Source of the DNA: Lepidodermella squamata
Taxonomy: Eukaryota; Gastrotricha
Reading direction: 5' to 3'
DNA: 64,000 nucleotides
NCBI GenBank assembly: GCA_047495785.1
Contig: JBLDXI010000004.1
Location: 310,001 to 374,000, forward strand
In this document: one piece after another, positions 21,875 to 32,600 of the stretch
Layout: every line of letters starts with the position of its first letter
Numbering within the stretch: position 1 is the stretch's first letter
Position numbers and translations under genes: made by a program
Notes under the pieces: generated by a model
What the model was told of the DNA's origin: nothing
The model's database searches: none
Seen by the model: only the letters and a program-made list of their open reading frames with translations

Positions 21875-22313
21875 GGTCACTAATCAATAAGTGGCTAAAA
21901 AACAAGGAAAAGGAAATGAAATAAAAGAAGGGTATCTTTATGATAAAGTTATATAGCCGGCAGAAAATGTATGAGGATTAGAAAAGACAGAAGGTGTACA
22001 GAAGTAGAAGCGGTTGGAGCGGTTGAACGTCGGCATGACCGTTGTTCACCGCTCACAGCAATGCGAGCGCATGCCGCTTTGAGATTTGAGACAAATTTGA
22101 GACAAAATAACATTATTTTGCATACAATAAATAGAAAATTTAATATTGCATCATCTTCAATTAAATTGAATACCTGTCATGAAATTTGAGCGTTAAAATG
22201 GAACTTGTGTGAGGCCCTCACCACCGCGGCTCTAAGGTTAGGTCAACCTCATGCCGGCGACTTCGTTTGAAAATTCAAAACCTGCGTGTCACACGATACA
22301 CAACTCACGTGAA

Positions 22314-22848
22314 ATGTCTGGCCAGAATCCTTCAAAAAAAGAAATAGCAGTGCAATTCCCTGAAATTAAGGAGCTTCGGGATGTCATGCCGTACGGCCGT
22401 GAGTTATCTGCTTTTCAATCCTTGCAAGTAATCCAGCATTTTTATTTCATTAGACAAGCTTGTTATGGCCTGTCAAAAGCAGCAAGTCGATGAAAGGGTC
22501 AATCCTACCCCGACCTTGCCTCCAATACCGAGTAACGAATCATCACCCAGCCGCATTTCGATTGCTAGCTCTTCAAGAAACTCCATTCTAACGGTCAAGC
22601 GTCGACGAAAGAAGACGACTTTATCACAACGCAAGGACCTTCAACTGCCAAATGGACATATTGTGAAAGTCCAAATCGGCGTTCGGCCGAAGTGCTGCCG
22701 TTGTCGCGATAACACTTACTACAGATGTGTTACATGCGTTGGTGACAAGAAACCCGCAATGTGCAACGGCAAATGTGCTTTCGATTACCACGGTTTGGAT
22801 TTTGATACAAATGAGCTTGAATCTGGGCAAATGTCCCCTTCTTTGTAA
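22314..22848 (+). CDS. Cys-rich small protein with zinc-binding pattern, 2 exons, inside the transposon
   Basis: Exons 22314-22398 and 22454-22848; phase 1, donor GTGAGT, acceptor TTTCATTAG. An earlier in-frame Met exists at 22251. The C-terminal part reads RPKCCRCRDNTYYRCVTC… then C-N-G-K-C-A-F-D-Y-H. Pairs of Cys followed by YH resemble the C-terminal Cys-rich finger of piggyBac-type transposases, without any transposase core. A basic RRRKKTTL stretch precedes it. It is divergent from the acidic-protein gene, with about 440 bp between, so the two could share a promoter. Confidence 0.65.
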
Positions 22849-23046
22849 ATGAAATTTATTATGCTAAAATTGTGACTTTTTAACAGATATATGCGCAATC
22901 TAGATCGTGGTGATCGGAAACACATTTGCCGTTGTGATAATATGTTTTGTTGTTATGTCGTTAGATATACCTCGAATTTTACATCGAATTGAAAGAATGA
23001 CTTCTTATAATATTCTGATAGATTTATAATCAATAGGTACATAATA

Positions 23047-23645
23047 ATGACAGAAGGCAATAATTACACTATGCAGCCGTTTGGGAAAGCGTGGAGACGC
23101 CCGCCCCGCCAGCCAACGGCACTTGAAGTCGCTAACAGCCTGGTTAGGGCCGTTGACAAACTGGAAAAGGAGAACGCCGGTGAGATTAATTTAAGAAAAT
23201 TGCAATTATGTATTAATTCTGTTGCTTTTTAGATCTCAAGACGAAGATAGCTGAAAAAGAAAGCAAAATTGGATCACTATGGAGCGATTTGTCTCAGCTG
23301 AAGAGCGAACTGGCAGATGCACAGAAACGACTGGTAGTTTCTTCTTCATTTTTCTTTATATTCAAAAATACCTGCTTTTTGTAAATTAAGGATTGGAAGG
23401 AAAAATTGCTTCATGAATCAACTGAACTGGTTTTGGCCCTAACTGAGAATGTGACAGTCGAAAGCGAGATTCCACATGTAATACCCTTTAAAAATGTGTG
23501 TGTGTTTCTCAAGTAAACTATTTCTTCTATATCTCAGGGTCGCAAACTTCCAAAAACAATAGCGATAGACGCTGGCGATTGGCTGAAAAATGCTCGACTG
23601 CCTTATGCCGTGGAAAAGCCGAAAAAACGACTCGCTGACTGGTAG
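23047..23645 (+). CDS. Small coiled-coil protein, 4 exons, 142 aa, inside the transposon
   Basis: Exons 23047-23179, 23233-23333, 23391-23477, 23538-23645; phases 1, 0, 0. Residues ~25-95 are helical with heptad character (AVDKLEKENA, KIAEKESKIGSLWSDLSQLK, SELADAQKRL). The tail is basic (AVEKPKKRLADW). No known family recognised. It is the last gene before the right end of the transposon. A dimerising accessory protein is plausible but unproven. Confidence 0.65.
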
Positions 23646-24187
23646 CAATTCTAACTCACAAGGCGAGCAATGACGAGCATCCCAAAAACTTGAGAACTAT
23701 CAGAAATTTGTTTGGCTTAACTCCTTGCATAAATTTTCATCAAAGCTTACTGTTGTACTTAATTCTCAATTATAATCAAAGTTATATCGCAAAGTTATAT
23801 CGCAAATATCGCTTCACTATGTGCCAATGTATAGCCGAGGAGAAGTAAAACATTTCATTGAAAAGGCTTAATCCTTTTTGACTTCTTCAACAAAGGTGAA
23901 AACTGATAGAGTAATTCCTTTCAGAAATCAAACATTGTCATGGTTGAAACCCCCGCTGTCGTGATGAACAAAATTAGATTCAATCAGATATCGAGTTCGA
24001 CCAAGTTCAGTCGCAGGTATTAGGTTTTCACAACAGCAGAGAAAGCTGAAGGAGGTTTTTCCCTGGAAAATTCAATATTATGGCTGAACATTCGTAAAAA
24101 AATCAATCGAACTCGAAAAATCGATAACTTGATCGACCTATAATCGATAATCCATCGGCAATAATTAAAAATAAATCGAATTCGAGA

Positions 24188-24343
24188 AATCGATAATTTG
24201 ATCGATCGATGTTCGATAATCGATAATTTGATCGATCGATGTTCGATAATCGATAATTTGATCGATCGATGTTCGATAATCGATAATTTGATCGATCGAT
24301 GTTCGATAATCGATAATTTGATCGATCGATGTTCGATAATCGA
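24188..24343. repeat. 30-bp minisatellite of ATCGAT motifs, ~5 copies
   Basis: The unit GTTCGATAATCGATAATTTG + ATCGATCGAT repeats exactly with 30-bp period, flanked by looser ATCGATAA sequence from 24100. It lies in the right subterminal zone of the transposon. The units are self-complementary in part. Confidence 0.9.
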
Positions 24344-24399
24344 TAGCCGATTATCGATTTTCTATGCAATGCTAAATACACTCAAGTAACCTCAAATAA

Positions 24400-24595
24400 T
24401 CTTAACCGAGTAGTATAAAACTCGGTTATGCCGGATTTTCTTCATTTGTTTAGTTTACAACCGACTTATTATACTCGGTTATAGCGGAATTTGGCAAAAA
24501 GTCGGTTGCAAACTCAGTTTTGCCGGGAATTAACGCCGAAAAATAGTAATCACCGATTTTTGTAATCGGTGGTGACTGAGTTATTTTTTACTGTG
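24400..24595 (-). repeat. Right terminal and subterminal repeat region of the 10.3-kb transposon
   Basis: Carries CTCGGTTAT, GTCGGTTG and CAATCGGTGGTGAC units and ends TTTTTTACTGTG. It pairs with 14322-14585. Confidence 0.75.
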
Positions 24596-24850
24596 TATGA
24601 GCTGAAAAAATCTTTCAAAAGTTTTGAAGTCTGGGAATTTTGAAAATTGGGGAATAGTACTGATATTATATCTATGGTTCTTGTTTATATGTTGCTGCCG
24701 CCTGAAACATGTTTACGCTAAAAAGAAAAGTTAAGCGTGCCTAGTGCCTAGGCGCGTGTCTTCTCAAAAAAAATGCCATTCGTATTTCATTCGCATTTTC
24801 GATTGACCGTTATTATTTCATTATGTTCGCTAGAGTTTTTCAATAAAATA

Positions 24851-26229
24851 ATGTCTTATTACACCAATATTTTGGTTTTGCTTATGCTGGCGTCGTGGGG
24901 CATGGCTTCAGGGAAGAAGCAGTTGAACTGGGTTCGGTGCTTCTCGAAGCAGAGCAACAAATTCACCAGCTGCGTTCTGGCTGCGGATGGTTGTGATCCA
25001 CTCAAAGAATATCAGGTTTGCCATGATTGAATTTCAAACAATAACCCTGGCCTCAAATTAATATCTCTATCGACAGGTGGGCTCCGTTTTCCGAACAACC
25101 GACGCCTGTAACACTGGGGTGAGTTTCTACGCTTGCTATATTTTTGTTAATTGTTGATCTGCTTTGGCTATAGAATGGCCGAATGTGCTACAAATACGGG
25201 GCTCTTACCACGTTTTGCGTTCCCGGAAATGTTGGCTGCAACAATGCTGGTGATATGAATGTAAGTCTAATTGACCATGGATGAAATTATTCGCAATCAT
25301 CAACTTTGCTGCAGACGTTTTGGTTCGGCGATCAGACGCAGGCTTTGAGCTTGAAATACAACCTCAACGAATGCGAGAAGAAGCGAGCTGTTTTCGATGT
25401 GAGAAACTTCTAAACCACGATAATCATTTGAATGATTGGTTTCTTCATATCATAGAAATTACAATTCCGGCGTTGTACCTCTAACAACGTCTTTAAAACA
25501 TGTGTTCCGGACCCTTACTCTTGCCCCGAAAACTGGGTTAGTCTGTCGAAGCTTCGAAAATTTGCCTAGCTTTTTTGCCTTACCCAACTAGGTCACGGAG
25601 CCAACTTTGTACTCGAATCTAACATCGTGCATGAGCAGTGGGGGCGGAACACCCCCTGTGAGTTTGCGCTGGGTCCTATTCATTCGAACTGGGTCACCGA
25701 ATATTATGTTTTACAGTCTGCCTACTTCCGTTGCGTCGGCAAAAGTGACGCAGCAATTCGTTGCGTGGCGAATACAGCTGGTTGCAACGCGGCTACTGAA
25801 CTTCGAATTCCGGCTTCTATCGAATATGCTGACCAGACCAGCTGCCAGAATGCGACTAAAAGATATTTTGTGATAAACTTCTTCGACCATGGAAGTATTG
25901 CCGCGCCGGCTTGCGTCGCTGCCAATGGTACTCTGGCTACAATCAGGTCGGACGCTGAGTTGGTTACTGCTAAAGGAGCGTTGGCGGCAAAATCAGGTCT
26001 TAACGATGCGTGGATCGGCCTCGCCCGTCAGAACAATGTGCTCAAATGGATCGATGGCTCTGATTTCATTTACATCGAAAATCAGTGGACGCTAGCGGGT
26101 GGCCCAGCAATAGAAGGCGATGCTTGTGTTATGATGATGAAGAGCACATCGCCAACCCCTGATTTTTACTACATTTTGCTTCAGTGTTCCAATACGGGAA
26201 CCTTCGCCCTATGCGAGGCGTTTTCTTGA
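24851..26229 (+). CDS. Secreted four-cysteine-module / CTLD protein, 7 exons, 345 aa (short form)
   Basis: Exons: 24851-25015, 25077-25118, 25174-25260, 25315-25398, 25456-25536, 25592-25657, 25717-26229, all phase 0. Signal peptide MSYYTNILVLLMLASWGMAS. Modules: NWVRCFSKQSNKFTSC…GC / ACNTG; RMCYKYGALTTFC…GC / LNECEKKRA; QFRRCTSN…TC…SC / LTSCMSS; then FRCVGKSDAAIRC…GC…TSCQNATKR in the last exon, followed by the CTLD (PACVAANGTLATIRSDAEL, AWIGLARQNNVLKWIDGS, ALCEAF). It lacks the phase-1 intron and the two modules of exons 7-9 seen in its neighbours, so it has four modules rather than six. No EPN or QPD triplet is visible. AATAAA at 26301-26306. Confidence 0.9.
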
Positions 26230-26409
26230 TGAGACTGGGATTAGTAACGCGAATCTCTTAGTGAGAATTAAAATTTGATGATGAGAAATAATTGAAGTGA
26301 AATAAAATTGCCAAGAGGTTTTTCGAGTTTTCCAATGCTTATAGGTACATCTTCAAAGTAAGAGAGTGAGAGTGAGGCCAGTATCAGGTCTAGCCGTCAA
26401 TAACAACTA

Positions 26410-27404
26410 CCGTATTACCCCGCTTAATCTTGTGACTAATACCACTGGACTCGACACGCACTAAAACTAATAGTAACCCATGTACTAGGTGCGCGCGTGG
26501 ACATGCGCGCGCGCAGGCCGCAACAGGGCGTATGCGGGCACCCACGTGCTGCGAGGCGGGCGTGTTTTTAGTGACACCGTCTCATTTGGGTACCGATATT
26601 TCATCAACCGTGAGGAATATAGGGGAGAAATTTATATCAGTGAGTAGATCTCTCCTTGTCATACACCCGCATGCAAGTCATATTTTGATTGGATGAAGTG
26701 GGAGAAAATTGTAAGGTGTGCGAATAGGCTTCATATGAGTGGCCGCGCTCCCTGCTGATAAATCAAACCGCGATAAAATTTATATTGGGGTGAATGGGAG
26801 GATGTGATCTATCGGATGAAATTAATTCAATTCTATTACTCGTGAAGGACTTCGCAAAAAAGGGGCCCAAACAATGCACATGCTGCGTGCCCAGGTGTAA
26901 AAAGGCACGGTTACGTGCGCGCGCCGGTAGTCATGCTACTTGTTCTCCCTCTTGTGCTCTTACTATAACGAATTTTAAAATGAAATTTAGTTTGGGGTAA
27001 ATGGCAGGATTTGTTCTATAGCACTGACTTTTCCCGGTATTTCTATCAATAATTGTTTTGTCAAAAAAGGGGCCCAAATGAGACTTGTTGAAGTTTTCGT
27101 TGCAAAGAGAGCGCGGTTGCGTAACTATTAGTGCGCGCGCCGCGCGCTGTCTACAGCCCGCGCCTGTGTGTGTCGAGTCCAGTGGTATTAGTCACAAGCG
27201 CTTAATACGACACCCCGTTGCGCCACTTTGAAGGGATACCCACTAATCCCCTTGACCCCCAACGAGGAAACACCTTGTTTTAACGCTCAATCATGGTTGG
27301 GCGCAGTTTACGCGATGGTTTCCGATGTTCAAATACTATCCCCCATAATAGTGGAGAGGGTCAAAGTGGCGCAACGGGGTGTCGTATTAAGCGGGGTAAT
27401 ACGG
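26410..27404. mobile_element. ~1-kb inverted-repeat element with a nested foldback
   Basis: Ends CCGTATTACCCCGCTTAAT and its reverse complement, flanked by TA (26408-26409, 27405-27406). A second pair (left 26429-26455, right 27170-27200; GTCGAGTCCAGTGGTATTAG) shows the true inner right end. A smaller foldback (ACACCCCGTTGCGCCACTTT, 27206-27382) is nested at its right side. The interior is rich in GCGCGC runs. No transposase. Confidence 0.7.
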
Positions 27405-28161
27405 TATGAATATTTGCCCCAGCAGGGTGCGATCTTGGATCCCGAGTTGCTGGGGATGAAAAAATATGTTTTGCTGTATTTTCCAACATGCAAAATGACT
27501 AGTAATTTCAACTAAAATCGCACAAAGCGAGAAATTTTCGAAGATTTCTCAATGAAACGGGCTTCAAAATCTCTCAAAATGACAAAAGAGTGAAATCAAT
27601 TCTCATTTTGTTGAGAAATTCTGAAGAAAATCGATTAAAATCATAGATAAGGCAATACTCTATGGAGTAATTTCCCCCGATCCGGAACCCTGAGCTCGTT
27701 TGGCGCAGCCAAACGAATCGAGGGGTTCCAGTGAGTATTGTATTTCTCCATAGGGTAGCCATTGGGCAATCCTATTCCCACATGCCCACAATCCCGAGCT
27801 AGTTTTCGCCTTAGTTTCTTTCCGCCTTCTTTCCGCCTTTCCGCCTTAGTTTCTTTCTAAATGCCTGAAAAATGTCAAATCGACCAACTTTTGAATCAAT
27901 GTTTTGACAAACGGCATTTTTTTAAAATTGGTAATTTTTTCGTGGAACAAATTTTCGCGCCCTCCCAAGCGAGAATCTTCATTCCAGGACCATTATAAGG
28001 TACAGTGCTCCCTTGCTACCTGCACCCTGGCTACGTGCAATTCCCTCGTTATCTGCCACACTTTTACAGCCCCCTCAAAATTGGTGATTAAATAATTTTT
28101 ATAAGTGGGAGAAAAAGTATTTACAAAATTGAATTTATTAAAGCTCAAGAAAATAGCTTTA

Positions 28162-28461
28162 CTACCAACGCTGGCCGAGCCACAGCTTTTTTAGCAATGA
28201 AAAGGCGCTGCCGGTTAAACTTTGATCGACGCGGGGAATTTCAACAGCTAATTTGTTGCTTTTTGAATAATTTTCGCTCTCCAATAAGGAAGATGATCCA
28301 ATTGTTAAAGGCCGGCCAAATTTGATGTGAATTAGCTGAAGACGAGAAATGTTTCGGTCAGAAACTAGACGAACAGCATGGCCTTGAAAAGAGTAAATCG
28401 TTTGATAGGAAGTTGAAAAGGCACGGTGGAAAATGAAGTTATTAAGTAAAACGAACGGCGA
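28162..28461 (-). other. Unassigned open frame (~100 codons), possibly a last exon
   Basis: The minus-strand frame from SPFVLLNNFIFHRAFSTSYQ to …KKLWLGQRW-stop has no Met start or clear acceptor. Composition is plausible for coding sequence (e.g. LVSDRNISRLQLIHIKFGRP). It lies about 160 bp from a pogo-like TIR, so it may be a transposon remnant. Not recognised. Confidence 0.25.
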
Positions 28462-29051
28462 TTTTTACGAGCTCGCGGTCGCCCCGCATTTTTCATGACG
28501 CCACTCATGTTTTTCACTGCTCGCAACGGCACGCGAATTTTCCAGTCGGGCTGTCCACTGTCCAGCTACAAGAAAACAACTGCGCAACCGATTTGGGCGT
28601 GTGGTATTGAGGTCATTTGGGCTGGTGACGTTATAAGCTATTTTTCAGCTCAATTCTATTGTCTTTCAAGCCGACCCGGACAACGGACGAGAAAAGTATC
28701 GATTTTTAACAAGTAAATTGAGGGATTTCTGTTCATCTCCATTGGGAATAAAATATCAGAGAATAAATGTCTATCAACTCGAAAATTCTTAAAATAAAAT
28801 CTACACGGTGTTCGTGAGGATCGCAGCCACTGGCAGCTGCTTAATTGTTTGCTGAAGCAGCGAACCTAGTTCACCTCAATGATCAGGCAATTAATCCATT
28901 TAATTATGGCAAACCACTCAAACATTTGAAATTTGCAGAACAAATAAAATAAAAAAGTCAATTTTCTAGCTAAATAATCTCAATTTTGACGAGGATAATA
29001 AACCCACTCTTGATATTATTGTTTATAGCTGGCTTTGGTTTATTAGCCTTC

Positions 29052-29105
29052 GTTCGCGTATGGACCGGCATCGTAGCCATCTACGATGCCGGTCCATACG
29101 CGAAC
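29052..29105. repeat. Perfect 25-bp hairpin with 4-base loop
   Basis: Left arm GTTCGCGTATGGACCGGCAT + CGTAG, loop CCAT, then the exact reverse complement. Very GC-rich against A/T-rich surroundings. Function unknown. Confidence 0.9.
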
Positions 29106-29610
29106 CCATTTTCTATACTTTGAGATGAATTTGAAAAGCGGATTAATCAATGGTAATTGATTTATTGCGAAGAAAATTCCTGCAAGAAGTCGGAGCAATC
29201 GAGATTCGCAATGATTCCCAGTGATTTTGCTCAATTTTCCCAGTGACGTGTACAGACTATGCTGTAGGATCGATTGGAACCATTATTTTTATTTTTTTTC
29301 ATGTAATTCGTGCCCAATTGCGGAGATTTCTTTGGAAATTATTTTCTTCATTTATTCTTCATAATAAAATTGAAAATGCTTCAAAACTGCACTCAATCGA
29401 GAGAAACACGGACTTGAACTATTCAACACGCGCCGAACAAAAAACGGACACGTGACACGTTCCATATCGCACCATAAGGAGCGTCGCCGTGAAAAATATC
29501 AAAAACAACAACAACAACGCACCGTCATTCACGATTCATTCGATACAATTTTTACAAAATTCATATCGTAAATTTTTAACCGATTTTTTTTCCAAGGCTC
29601 ATTCGATCAA

Positions 29611-32600
29611 ATGGTTTGGGTTCACTGTGCTCTCCTTCTAACCCTATTGCTGGCGTCAAGTGACCCGGCTTCAGGTAAAGAATTAAACTGGGTCCGCTGC
29701 TTCTCGCAGTTCAGCAACCGATTCACCAACTGCATACCAGCCGCCGATGGCTGTAATCCACTCACCGAATACCAGGTTTGCAAGGATTTACTTGCAGTAA
29801 CATGGAGATTGTTGAATTCTTCACCAACTAGTGGGGCGGCATTTTTCGAACAACTGGCGTCTGCAACACTGGGGTTAGCTTTATTCTTCAGTTTATTTTT
29901 GCTAATTAATGCCCTGTTTTGTCTATAGAATGCCCGAATGTGCTACAAATACGAGGCTATTACTCCGTTTTGCGTACCTGGTAACATTGGCTGTAACAAC
30001 CCTGGTGATATGAATGTTAGCCTCGTTCCATTTTTGAAGTCTCAAAATCATAGACAACTCTATACAGATCGGAAACTAGCGATCTTCCTATAGTAAATAA
30101 ATTCACACCAAAACGTGAAAAAGTGGGCACGCGACACGCGACCTTCATTTTTATTCACTCACCGCCCTATCCGCCCATTGTAATTTTCCCGATTTTTAAT
30201 TATTTTCTAAAATTCCCAGAGAAAATGTTTCATTTCCCACAAATTTTAAACAAATTTTCGGGAATACTAGAAGCGCTCCCCTATCGAATGAATCCCGTCT
30301 CATGAGACGGTTTTTTTCTAACTTTTTTAAAATTATCTCAAAGTTGGTCACTTTTACGAAAAATCGCCATTTCGAGAGTCTTTCGGGACGGTAAAATTAT
30401 TCATTTAAGCCGAAAAATTCTGAGAAAAATACTATGATCTTATTCGATTTTTGCTCTATCCAACGATATAAAATTTGAGCGAATCATAATTTTTTATGAA
30501 TTTCGCGAAATTTTCGGACTTGTAATATTGGGATTTTGCGTGATAATGTTTTTCTAAAAATAGCTATTAGGTTTTTTGTAGCTATTTTTAGCCCGCTCAA
30601 AGTATTATCAAGCGAATGCAAAAAAATGAAGGTCGCGTGCCCACTTTTTCACGTTTTGGTGTGAATTTATTTACTATAGGAAGATCGCTAGTTTCCGATC
30701 TGTATAGAGTTGTCTATGCTCAAAATCTTATTTTTCTGCTTTTTCACATCGTTGAAGTAATATGCCTTTTGTATTTCAGACGTTCTGGTTCAACGATCAG
30801 AATGCGACGTTGAGTTTAAAATACAACCTCAACGAATGTGAGAAGCAACGAGCTGTTTTCGATGTAAGAACTTCCAAACCTCTGTTGACAGTGGTCGTGA
30901 TCAATTGTTGTTCAACCATCGTAGAAATCCGCGAAATTCCGGCGCTGCACCTCGAACAATGTCATCAAAACCTGCGTTCCCGATCCCTTCACTTGCCCTG
31001 AAAACTGGGTTAGTTTTGTTGAATTTTCCTATGTTGATTCAAAAACTCACTTTAATTACTCAATTATTCCTCTTCTAGATCACTGAATCGACGATTTACT
31101 CAGATTTAACGTCGTGCATAAACAGCACGGGTGAGTCAAAGATTAAAATCGGTTATTTGAAATGGCTAAGATAAATTCTCAATCTAAATATATGGAATAA
31201 GGGGCCTTTATTTTTCGGCAAATTTAATCATTAGTGAATTGAGGTATTTCCGTCAAAACAAATTTATCAGTGATTGAAAGAAAATTCCGGGAATTTTCAT
31301 TCATCAGTGCACAGCGTAATAAATTATTGAGAAAATAAAAAATAACACTAGCTATGTTTTTTTAATCACAGTCACTGTTCCGATCAGCGAGAAGCCGCAT
31401 ATCCGATGTTTCGATTCGGCAACAAGCAAATTCAGCGACTGCCGACCTCAAAGCTCTGGCTGCCTTGCTAACAATGAAACTCAGCAATATTCCAGCAAAG
31501 TCTACATCAACCGTGCATCTTGTCTGCTAGGAGTGAGATCTCAAATAGCTTTTTGCATCTTATCAGTTATTACGCTTGTTTGACAGAATGCTGTTTCGTG
31601 CAAGGATTCATCCAACCGAACGTCGTGCTACGCAGCTTGTCCCCAAGATCAAACTCAGGTACCACTCAAATGCCCGGTTTTCTCCATAATTTACAGTTTT
31701 TCTATAACAGGTTAAGCTGTTCTCGGAATCGGGCACGTTCCAGCTGAATCACGACAAATGCATCAATGACGTATCGCCTCCTGTGAGTTCACATCTTTAA
31801 ATATGTCAGGGTTCCATAATTATATGTATCCAACGCAGCTAGGTTAAATAGTTTAATAGTTTAGATGGATCATTAGTAATTTTTCGGCAATCAGACAAAT
31901 TTTGAAAGAAGCCAATTTTCCATTGATTGTCCGGCTTTTCTGATGTGCCCCTTTGGTTATATAGTTAACCTGGCTTGGCTATGAGTTTGGGGTTCTCGGC
32001 AACTCGGAAATGAATTCGCCTTAAAGAAATTTGTTTTAGCAGTTATAACTAGTGAAAAATGGGTGTAAACGAATTCTACTTATTTACATAGAAACTTGCT
32101 AAAATTATAATTTGATAATATCGAAAATTCCGGCTTGCAAAATCCGGTTATCAAGATGGGTAGCGGTTTCATCAACCGCCTCTCATAGTGGGCTGGTGGA
32201 TTAACCAAAAAAACAATAAACATATTGTTATTTGCGGGCTCGTTCCCTTGTTTTCGTAGCCGTTGTGTTATGCGCAATTGTTGAATAATTGCTCTTTAAA
32301 TTCCGAAATTTCAGGCCAAAAAGTGCTCATACATTCGTTTTTCAAGCATTTCCATTTAGCTAAATCTGAACAAAATGTAGATCAATTAAGATTGGGTGGG
32401 CTCAGTCAAAGACCGCAAGGGAGACGCTTATATCTCGATTTTCCTTCTTCCAACCAGTTCTGCTATTTTACTTTGCTCTCAGCTTTTTTGACGACGATGC
32501 TATCGACCATTGCGCAATGGCTATGTAATGGTTAGCATTAAAGCGGGCTATGGTTTTTGCGATCGCTACAAATCTTAATTTTGACAAATAATGTGGGTTG

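Larger units (their letters stand above)
14322..24595. mobile_element. 10,274-bp CACTA/EnSpm-like DNA transposon with a transposase and four further genes
   Basis: The ends are inverted: left CACAGTAAAAAAAAATTCGG, right complement CACAGTAAAAAATAACTCAG. Both then carry TTAATT…CCCGGCAAAACTGAG. TA flanks both ends (14320-14321, 24596-24597) and fits a 2-bp target duplication. The first and last ~250 bp are packed with AACCGA/TACCGAG motifs, the subterminal-repeat layout of CACTA elements. Inside, on the minus strand, are the transposase (14994-17211), a repeat-bearing zinc-finger-like protein (19514-20026) and an acidic/lysine-rich protein (20245-21874). On the plus strand are a Cys-rich protein (22314-22848) and a coiled-coil protein (23047-23645). 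Nested inverted repeats occupy 17.4-19.5 kb. What is seen: paired ends around a recognisable transposase. Inferred: that all five genes belong to the mobile unit. Family assignment is from recognition only. Confidence 0.75.
27405..29610. other. Intergenic stretch with repeats
   Basis: 27.42-27.50 kb resembles 4.75-4.86 kb. At 27998 the sequence ACAGTGCTCCCTTGCTACCT…CCTGGCTACGTGC looks like a pogo/Tigger-type TIR, but I found no matching right end. The remainder shows no supported gene. Confidence 0.4.

Noticed and set aside
24188-24343. CRISPR-like array
   Set aside because: Exact head-to-tail minisatellite without spacers in an animal genome.
14322-24595. Polinton/Maverick-type giant element
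   Set aside because: No DNA polymerase B, retroviral-type integrase, protease or capsid-like frame; termini are CACAG, not AG, and the transposase is of another family.
27228-27515. 95-codon plus-strand frame
   Set aside because: Falls across the end of an inverted-repeat element and a dispersed repeat; not coding.
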